Shown: positions 41,188 through 46,283 of the stretch, piece by piece
Layout of the letters: each line of letters starts with the position of its first letter
How positions within the stretch are numbered: position 1 is the first letter of the stretch
Virus record (IMG/VR): IMGVR_UViG_3300027969_000155
Location: 1 to 46,283 of that record
DNA length: 46,283 nt
From: a virus
Reading direction: 5' to 3' (one strand)
Notes under the pieces: generated by a model
The model's database searches: none
What the model saw: the letters and a program-made list of their open reading frames with translations, nothing else
What the model was told of the DNA's origin: nothing
Made by a program: the position numbers and the translations under genes

Positions 41188-43929
41188 TTAGCCCAGGATT
41201 AGACCCCATACACTAAGAGTAGCTTCAACTTCTTCGTAGGATATTTCTGTGGCTAAGCCTCTAGCAGGTATCCAGCCGTTGTCGCCTACTGAGGGATTTC
41301 CTGAATAAACTTCTGCGGCAACTACTGGCTCTTGTACAAACTCAATTACCACATTATTGTTAATTCTAAACTGGCCAATTTCAGGTGCAGGTTCTCTGGA
41401 AGCACTGTTGCCTATAGGTAAGGCTAGGGCACCCATGTTAGCAAATTTTATATAACCCGATCCTGTGTTTATAAATTGAAGCTTTTTACTTAATACAGGA
41501 CCGTTAAGTGTTAGTACATCGGTTCCTGATTTAAATGATACATTACCAGTTGCTGATTCTAAATTAATAGCAGTACTTGATAATGTAGAGTTAGATATTT
41601 GTATATTTGCAAATGTGGCTCCTGCACTAGCTACAGCGTTGCCTGTTATATCTGTGTTTCCTGTACGAGTAATCGTATTAGGAGTTACTATAAAAGTGTC
41701 TTCAGACGATAGCAGAATAGAATTTTCAGTTAAAATATCTACAAGGTCTTCAGTTTGAAGAATTTGATTAACTGTTGCTGTTACTCCGCCAATATAATTT
41801 CCAGTGTGTAAAATATTTCCGGTAGTTACTAGATTAGTAAAATAACTATTTTGCAATACGGTTAGAGTATGGTCTATTACTAAATTAGTATTATTAGATT
41901 TAATCTTACCTGTAGATGTTAACAAAAGATTTCCGCTAGTTGTAGTTATACCAGTAGGAGATAACGTGACATTTCCCGCTAGTGCAGATACTACATATGT
42001 GCCTCTCCACTTTTGATTAGGTGTTGCAGATCCTAAGTTATACGTTCCGTTGGTTTTAGGTAATATGTCACTGGTTATTTCTGAATCAAAATTAACAGTA
42101 TCGCTGGGTTGATTACCAACAGTTAATGTTCCGCCCACTGTGACGTTTCCGCCAGTATACAAATCTTTAGCGACTTGTATATTTTGTGTTAGATTAACTT
42201 CTCCGGTTGCAGAAGCAATGTTAAATGATTGACTCTTAGTTAGTATGTCGTTATTGCGTAATGTAAAATCACCAATGTCTATTTTAGAATAGTCTATAAA
42301 CGTTTGATCGGGCTCAGCTCCAATAGTTAAACTACTAATACCGGTCACCGAGGCAGAGCTAATATCTATCGATGTTGTGCCGCGATCAAAGTTAACAAAG
42401 AATTGATCACCTACTCTGTAGTTGCCTTGTTGGTCTACACTTTGATAATAGATCTTACCATTGTTTAGTTCTACTGTTTCGTTCGCTTGCACAACTAGGG
42501 TTCTATCATTGCTAGAGTCTAGTCCTGATCCGATATAACTAAAGTTATACTGTATCAAGTACATTAGGACGTTGGCGCCGTCTGCTACTGCACCATAGTT
42601 TCCGTAGACACTAGCACTTGCTATAGCACGAACTTCTGCACCAAATTTAACTCCTAAACTAGCAAATCCTAGTATGCCTGGTGTAGCATATAGGCTGCGA
42701 TTAGCAAAGTAAGTAAAACTGTTAAGCCACTCTACACGAACACCGTTGGTCATTGTTAGTGCATCAACACCAGGAGTAATAAATGTCACCCTATGAAACA
42801 GCATACTAGCTTCGTTGCTAGTAGCATCAACAACCGACCCGTCAACAAGAGCACCTTTACCTGCATTAACTCCGCTAGTAATAACTGAAACGTTTTGTAT
42901 ATACGGACTGCGAGTTGTAATCTTTGCTCCGGCGGCAAAACTAAATGCATAACCTTGAGAAAAATTTGTAACAGTTAGATCACTAACTGCTGTTTCGCCA
43001 TTTAATAAAAATGCATTGTTGGTATTAGTTCCGCTAGTAGGTTGAATAGTTACTGAGCGTAAACTTACTCCTTTAACAGTAACACCCGCTGGCACTGTCA
43101 AAGGAAATACTTCAGTATATGTGCCCGGATAGATATGAATAGTATCTCCGTTAGCGGAAACGCTTAAGGCTTTTGCCACTGTGGCATACGGACTATTTTC
43201 GTGATCACCTCGATTAGAATTGTTACCATTAGTGGCCACAAACCATGTTTTGCCAGGTCGAAGGATTACGTTTACACCTGCACTACCAATTGTGTTAGCT
43301 ATAAGCTCTTGTCCGTTAACTTTAGAGGTATATATGTCTGCCCAACGTTTGCCGCCAAGTGCTAGGTCGCTACCTAATGAATATGTAAGATCAAGATCTG
43401 GTATAATACTGCTGTTAACATCGGCATCAAATATCACATTATCGCTGTCAGTATTTCCAAATATTACTGAACCGGCTGCTGTAATATTGCCAGTAGCATG
43501 TAAGTTACCAGTGATGTTTGTGTTAGCATAAATTTCTAACGTGCTTGTTGGACGTAGCTCTATTTGAGAGTCTGTGGTTATCGAGTTTATTGCATTACCG
43601 GTAATGCTTAAATTAAGAGTTTGTATTTCTTTAGTTGATACATAATCAGAAGCATCCATGATTATTGTACCACTAGTTGCTTTGATTAGGTCGTCGGGTC
43701 CGAGTTCTAGATTACCAACATTAATCTTAGGAGCATCGATAAGAATAAAATCAGTACGCAAAGTACCATTAACATACAACTCTTTATTGATAGGAGAGCT
43801 GTTAATACTCAGTGTTTTACTTGTGACGTCTAGATAAAGTAGCTGATTTTCAAATCTTAGATCATTACCATCTCGCAATAGATTTGCGTTAAGTAACGGA
43901 CCTGAAATTCGACCAAGCTGTTTAGACAT
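41188..43929 (-). CDS. Large tail-fibre protein (913 aa)
   Basis: It starts SKQLGRISGPLLNANLLRDGNDLRFENQLLYLDV, paralogous to the 1174-aa fibre along its whole length. Residues 225-330 (TWFVATNGNN, YATVAKALSVSANGD, YPGTYTEVFPLTVPAG, SLRSVTIQPT) form the beta-helix opening, and EWLNSFTYFANRSL precedes FGAEVRAIASASVYGNYG directly, with no LamG domain between. The shared module YIGSG to IYYQSVDQQGNYRVGDQF lies at about 475-520. GNITxxG shaft repeats follow, and a C-terminal NGWIPARGLATEI ending differs from the paralogue. A promoter-like AATAAATA and a hairpin precede it. Confidence 0.83.
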   Translation of the reverse strand: MSKQLGRISGPLLNANLLRDGNDLRFENQLLYLDVTSKTLSINSSPINKELYVNGTLRTDFILIDAPKINVGNLELGPDDLIKATSGTIIMDASDYVSTKEIQTLNLSITGNAINSITTDSQIELRPTSTLEIYANTNITGNLHATGNITAAGSVIFGNTDSDNVIFDADVNSSIIPDLDLTYSLGSDLALGGKRWADIYTSKVNGQELIANTIGSAGVNVILRPGKTWFVATNGNNSNRGDHENSPYATVAKALSVSANGDTIHIYPGTYTEVFPLTVPAGVTVKGVSLRSVTIQPTSGTNTNNAFLLNGETAVSDLTVTNFSQGYAFSFAAGAKITTRSPYIQNVSVITSGVNAGKGALVDGSVVDATSNEASMLFHRVTFITPGVDALTMTNGVRVEWLNSFTYFANRSLYATPGILGFASLGVKFGAEVRAIASASVYGNYGAVADGANVLMYLIQYNFSYIGSGLDSSNDRTLVVQANETVELNNGKIYYQSVDQQGNYRVGDQFFVNFDRGTTSIDISSASVTGISSLTIGAEPDQTFIDYSKIDIGDFTLRNNDILTKSQSFNIASATGEVNLTQNIQVAKDLYTGGNVTVGGTLTVGNQPSDTVNFDSEITSDILPKTNGTYNLGSATPNQKWRGTYVVSALAGNVTLSPTGITTTSGNLLLTSTGKIKSNNTNLVIDHTLTVLQNSYFTNLVTTGNILHTGNYIGGVTATVNQILQTEDLVDILTENSILLSSEDTFIVTPNTITRTGNTDITGNAVASAGATFANIQISNSTLSSTAINLESATGNVSFKSGTDVLTLNGPVLSKKLQFINTGSGYIKFANMGALALPIGNSASREPAPEIGQFRINNNVVIEFVQEPVVAAEVYSGNPSVGDNGWIPARGLATEISYEEVEATLSVWGLILG

Positions 43930-43941
43930 AGATAATCCCCG

Positions 43942-43956
43942 GGTACTAGACGTACC
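43942..43956 (-). other. Short hairpin GGTAC/GTACC in 5' leader of 913-aa fibre
   Basis: A perfect 5-bp stem with a 5-nt loop, located between the late-type motif at 43965-43972 and the ATG at 43927-43929. It may stabilise the transcript's 5' end or modulate translation. Confidence 0.4.
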
Positions 43957-43964
43957 TTATAGTA

Positions 43965-43972
43965 TATTTATT
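43965..43972 (-). promoter_or_regulatory. T4-type late promoter motif AATAAATA
   Basis: The - strand reads CAATAAATATACTAT. It lies 35 nt before the ATG of the 913-aa fibre and just after the stop of the 281-aa gene, in one of the few intergenic gaps of the block. Confidence 0.55.
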
Positions 43973-43982
43973 GGGATTTGGA

Positions 43983-44828
43983 TTAACGGTCGAAACCGTG
44001 TAGCACAGTCACGTGCTTGGGATCTACAGTACCTAACGGAACTGGTCCCTGAAACTGTAAGTAGTAGCCTGTTGGATATGCGGCTCCCGCAAATGTTTGT
44101 CCCGTTGTTGCACTACTCAACCCAAGTACAGTAATAGCTACACCTGCTGATTCGTTGGCCACTGTTTGGCTAACTGTGATATCGCTAGCAGTTACATTGG
44201 TAATTGTGTAAGTGCCACTGTTGCTGTTACTGCCGGTTACTGTGATAGTTTGGCCAATACGGAATCCACGATCAACCCAATTAACAGTAGCAGTATTAGC
44301 ACTGCGGATCTTGTTACTAAGCGGACTAGCTACATTAACAAAACTAATAACAGTATCAGTTACACGGCATGGATTTTGTAAAATTACATAGTTAGTTGTG
44401 TGTAACTGCATGACGTTTTCAACAAACACTAACAGGTTAGCCCCTGACCATGTTGACTTATCATCAACTAAATCAGTTGTTGGGGGTGCTGGATTTAACG
44501 GGCCAAAAATATATTCTTCATCGTCGCCTGTGCCTAAATCCTGTTGCACTATCTGTGTAGATTCTTTATAGCGAAGACTGCGCCATGCGGCACGACCGCC
44601 GGCTCCTTGATATACTTCTAATTCGTTAGAAGTTGTATTATATCGTAGTTGTCCTAGACTGGCACTATTAATAGACCCTACAGGATCACCTGGACGCTGA
44701 GTTGTAGTACCACGAGGCACACGAACAGCATTAGGAGAGTCTAGTGTAATTTCATTGCTAATTTGTACAGCAACACTATTATCTTTCACATTGCGAAAGT
44801 TAAGTTGACTTTTCTTTAAAAACTTCAT
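43983..44828 (-). CDS. Virion structural protein (281 aa)
   Basis: A 281-residue protein. The preferred start is the ATG at 44826-44828, coupled to the upstream stop (TAATG), giving MKFLKKSQLNFRNV; an upstream ATG at 44882 would overlap the previous gene by 55 bp. Residues about 45-75, SINSASLGQLRYNTTSNELEVYQG and AAWRSL, match the common fibre element G-x-(I/L)RYNT-x-x-x-x-E-x-Y-x-W. Residues about 195-235 (VTGSNSNSGTYTITNVTASDITVSQT) form a small beta repeat. Its place between the 105-aa protein and the large fibres suggests a fibre-base or short-fibre component. Confidence 0.7.
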   Translation of the reverse strand: MKFLKKSQLNFRNVKDNSVAVQISNEITLDSPNAVRVPRGTTTQRPGDPVGSINSASLGQLRYNTTSNELEVYQGAGGRAAWRSLRYKESTQIVQQDLGTGDDEEYIFGPLNPAPPTTDLVDDKSTWSGANLLVFVENVMQLHTTNYVILQNPCRVTDTVISFVNVASPLSNKIRSANTATVNWVDRGFRIGQTITVTGSNSNSGTYTITNVTASDITVSQTVANESAGVAITVLGLSSATTGQTFAGAAYPTGYYLQFQGPVPLGTVDPKHVTVLHGFDR

Positions 44829-45145
44829 TAGCTTACTCGCATAGTACTTACTGTAGCCGATACTGCATTGTCTGCAGAGCATGTTGCATGTAGTCTGTCG
44901 CCGTCGGTTAATACAAATTTTTCTGTGTCAAATGTAAATGTTTCGCTTGCTGGCAACTCTAACTGTTTAATAACTAAACTTGCATTACTTACTGCGCCGC
45001 CACTGGGTACTGCATATACGTTAATCGTTACTGTTGATGCAGAGTAGTTGCAAAATATCACACAGGTAACTGCATATTCTACGTCAGCAGGACATAAAAA
45101 TAAATTGTCTCCGCCAGTACTTAATGTTTGATTATTGATTGCCAT
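44828..45145 (-). CDS. Small beta-rich virion protein (105 aa)
   Basis: A 105-residue protein, MAINNQTLSTGGDNLFLCP, then beta strands YAVTCVIFCNYSASTVTINVYAVP, LVIKQLELPASETFTFD, KFVLTDGDRLHATCS. It has the same overall plan as the 118-aa and 114-aa proteins at 16934 and 37191: an N-terminal Gly/Thr segment, a strand ending in a polar turn with N-x-S, and a C-terminal dyad of strands. Ribosome site AAGGACA; its stop overlaps the next ATG by one base. Likely a small fibre-associated subunit. Confidence 0.65.
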   Translation of the reverse strand: MAINNQTLSTGGDNLFLCPADVEYAVTCVIFCNYSASTVTINVYAVPSGGAVSNASLVIKQLELPASETFTFDTEKFVLTDGDRLHATCSADNAVSATVSTMRVS

Positions 45146-45154
45146 TTTGTGTCC

Positions 45155-46210
45155 TTAAAATATCATACTGTAGGCTAATGCTTTTCTACGGCTGACTAAT
45201 TCATCTCTTGTTGTTTCATTATTTACAAAATATATACCTGTGCCGCCAAATGTTTCTGGCTTAGTGTAAAGCACAATACTACCAGGTGCTTGAGCAGGAT
45301 CTTGGGCGGCTGTTGTAATTTTTAAATTATCATCAATTGTCACTGAGCCAGTTCCTGCGGCTCTTAACACTAGGTCTAATCCAAGGTCAGTTGTAGCTAT
45401 TGTACCATTTGAAAAACTAAAATTCTGTGTGGTAAATGCATTAACTTTAAATTCAGCATTTATTACACCGTTTATAAGTAATGAAGCTTTGCTTTCTGCT
45501 TCACCGTTTTGTGTATCAAACACTTGAAAACGTGTATCGCTACGTGCAATAAAGTTTGGAGGAGTTACATCAAAGTATCCTGCAATCGCACCATTGACCC
45601 ATTTTACGTTTGGTATTGCTTCTTCATAAGCTATTTGATTTTCTTCTACAAACAGCTTATTATTAATTCTGTCTGCGTAATTGACTACGCCATGTACTGC
45701 AATAATAGCAGTGCCTGTTCCTGTTTCGCCAGGATGTGGACTTGGTCCAAGTAAGTTTAAATTTTGATCTTTGTCGTTGGTAGTAATGCTGTTAGTGCGT
45801 ATACCTGTTAATAGTGTATTTTTTGTTTTGAACGCAAAAGCACCTTGCTTATTACTGTTAGTTTGATTGTCAAACCACCATAGGCTTTCACTGAACAACA
45901 TCTGTCCAGCACTAAAGACTCCACGACCAATTTCAATGCCAGCTTCACCAGTAGGGGATAAAATTCCGCTACCAGTGGGCTGTCCATTTTCGCCAAGTTG
46001 ATTATTAATTACAATAATATTGTCAACCATTGATATAGTAGTTGACTCTACTGTTGTAGTATTTCCGTAAACCGTTAGGTCGCCTGTAACAATAACATTA
46101 CCAGGACTTGCACCAACATCTAAAGTAATAACGCCATTGCTGTCGTCTTGTCCGTTGTAGCGAACTTTAACTTTATAGTCGGAATCGTTTACTTGTATAA
46201 TTCTTGACAT
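45155..46210 (-). CDS. Fibre-like virion structural protein (351 aa)
   Basis: A 351-residue protein. The opening MSRIIQVNDSDYKVKVRYNG is followed by VTGDLTVYGNTTTVESTTISMVDNIIVINN (about 40-72), a motif widespread in structural proteins of marine T4-like phages: a beta-helical G-x-LTV-x-GN-TTTV shaft leading to VxDNIIxIN. GIEIGRG and LWWFDNQ follow, and the C-terminal TKPETFGGTGIYFVNNETTRDELVSRRKALAYSMIF resembles a capping element. Ribosome site AGGATAAA lies before the ATG. It is preceded by a strong UUCG hairpin, so it probably begins a translational unit of the - strand block. Confidence 0.75.
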   Translation of the reverse strand: MSRIIQVNDSDYKVKVRYNGQDDSNGVITLDVGASPGNVIVTGDLTVYGNTTTVESTTISMVDNIIVINNQLGENGQPTGSGILSPTGEAGIEIGRGVFSAGQMLFSESLWWFDNQTNSNKQGAFAFKTKNTLLTGIRTNSITTNDKDQNLNLLGPSPHPGETGTGTAIIAVHGVVNYADRINNKLFVEENQIAYEEAIPNVKWVNGAIAGYFDVTPPNFIARSDTRFQVFDTQNGEAESKASLLINGVINAEFKVNAFTTQNFSFSNGTIATTDLGLDLVLRAAGTGSVTIDDNLKITTAAQDPAQAPGSIVLYTKPETFGGTGIYFVNNETTRDELVSRRKALAYSMIF

Positions 46211-46222
46211 TGTTTATCCTAT

Positions 46223-46240
46223 TAGGGGCCGAAGCCCCTA
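46223..46240 (-). terminator. C(UUCG)G hairpin between structural genes
   Basis: On the - strand, TAGGGGC pairs with GCCCCTA (7 bp) around a TTCG loop. The C(UUCG)G tetraloop is exceptionally stable and is a known intercistronic element in phage T4 transcripts. It lies between the stop of the upstream gene (46247-46249) and the next ATG (46210), with no long U-run after it. An mRNA processing or stability role, or partial termination, is likely. Confidence 0.75.
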
Positions 46241-46246
46241 TACTAT

Positions 46247-46283
46247 TTAAGCGTTAGAAATTTGTACGAAATTGCCAACTGGA
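46247..46283 (-). CDS. C-terminal fragment of an upstream gene on the - strand
   Basis: The last codons before the window edge read PVGNFVQISNA followed by TAA on the - strand, in a frame open to the edge. Only 11 residues are visible. By position it is probably another structural gene of the same block, but the product cannot be identified. Confidence 0.45.
   Translation of the reverse strand, partial: PVGNFVQISNA

Noticed and set aside
1-46283. tRNA, integrase, attachment site or insertion sequence
   Set aside because: I found no cloverleaf-like segment, recombinase motif or terminal inverted repeats; the genes present are all phage-structural or island enzymes.

Overview
The window looks like part of a marine T4-like myovirus genome (cyanophage or pelagiphage type). 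It is AT-rich and very tightly packed. Overlapping stop/start codons are common, and no stretch over about 120 bp lacks a gene. Several genes have T4-type late-promoter motifs (ATAAATA core) just upstream. Very long, repeat-built virion fibre genes dominate the right half. No photosynthesis gene, tRNA or other host marker is visible, so the host cannot be named.

Left part (1-2256): the C-terminal end of a structural protein and a Nudix hydrolase gene on the + strand, followed on the - strand by a thioredoxin-like small protein and two 2-oxoglutarate/Fe(II) (2OG) oxygenases. Middle part (2337-14218): a + strand run of nine more 2OG oxygenases, two related proteins of a DUF6065-like type, two full-length flavin-dependent tryptophan-halogenase-like enzymes and a shorter divergent one. 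One small - strand gene (4440-4778) interrupts it. Its paralogue at 14209-14625 lies at the far end, so the pair brackets most of the oxygenase/halogenase genes. In total there are 11 2OG oxygenases and 3 halogenase-family genes in about 13 kb, which is the most unusual feature here.

Right part (14627-46283): a - strand block of virion structural genes, read right to left. It holds a 351-aa fibre-like protein, a small beta-rich protein, a 281-aa structural protein, fibre paralogues of 913 and 1174 aa, two small proteins, and two giant fibre paralogues of 3094 and 3370 aa. After these come a small beta-rich protein, a 439-aa fibre and a polyglycine-rich protein resembling phage adhesins. The giants are mosaics: N-terminal carbohydrate-binding-like repeats, a pectate-lyase-like beta-helix, beta-propeller-like YGxGxFVA / DGxxW repeats (with a LamG lectin-like cassette inside the propeller in one), and a C-terminal module shared by all four large fibres.

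How the parts fit together (inference): the right block builds the host-recognition apparatus. The oxygenase/halogenase island could hydroxylate or halogenate peptide side chains or a small metabolite. Its proximity to the fibre genes makes modification of fibres or of host surface molecules a testable idea, but nothing in the sequence identifies the substrate.
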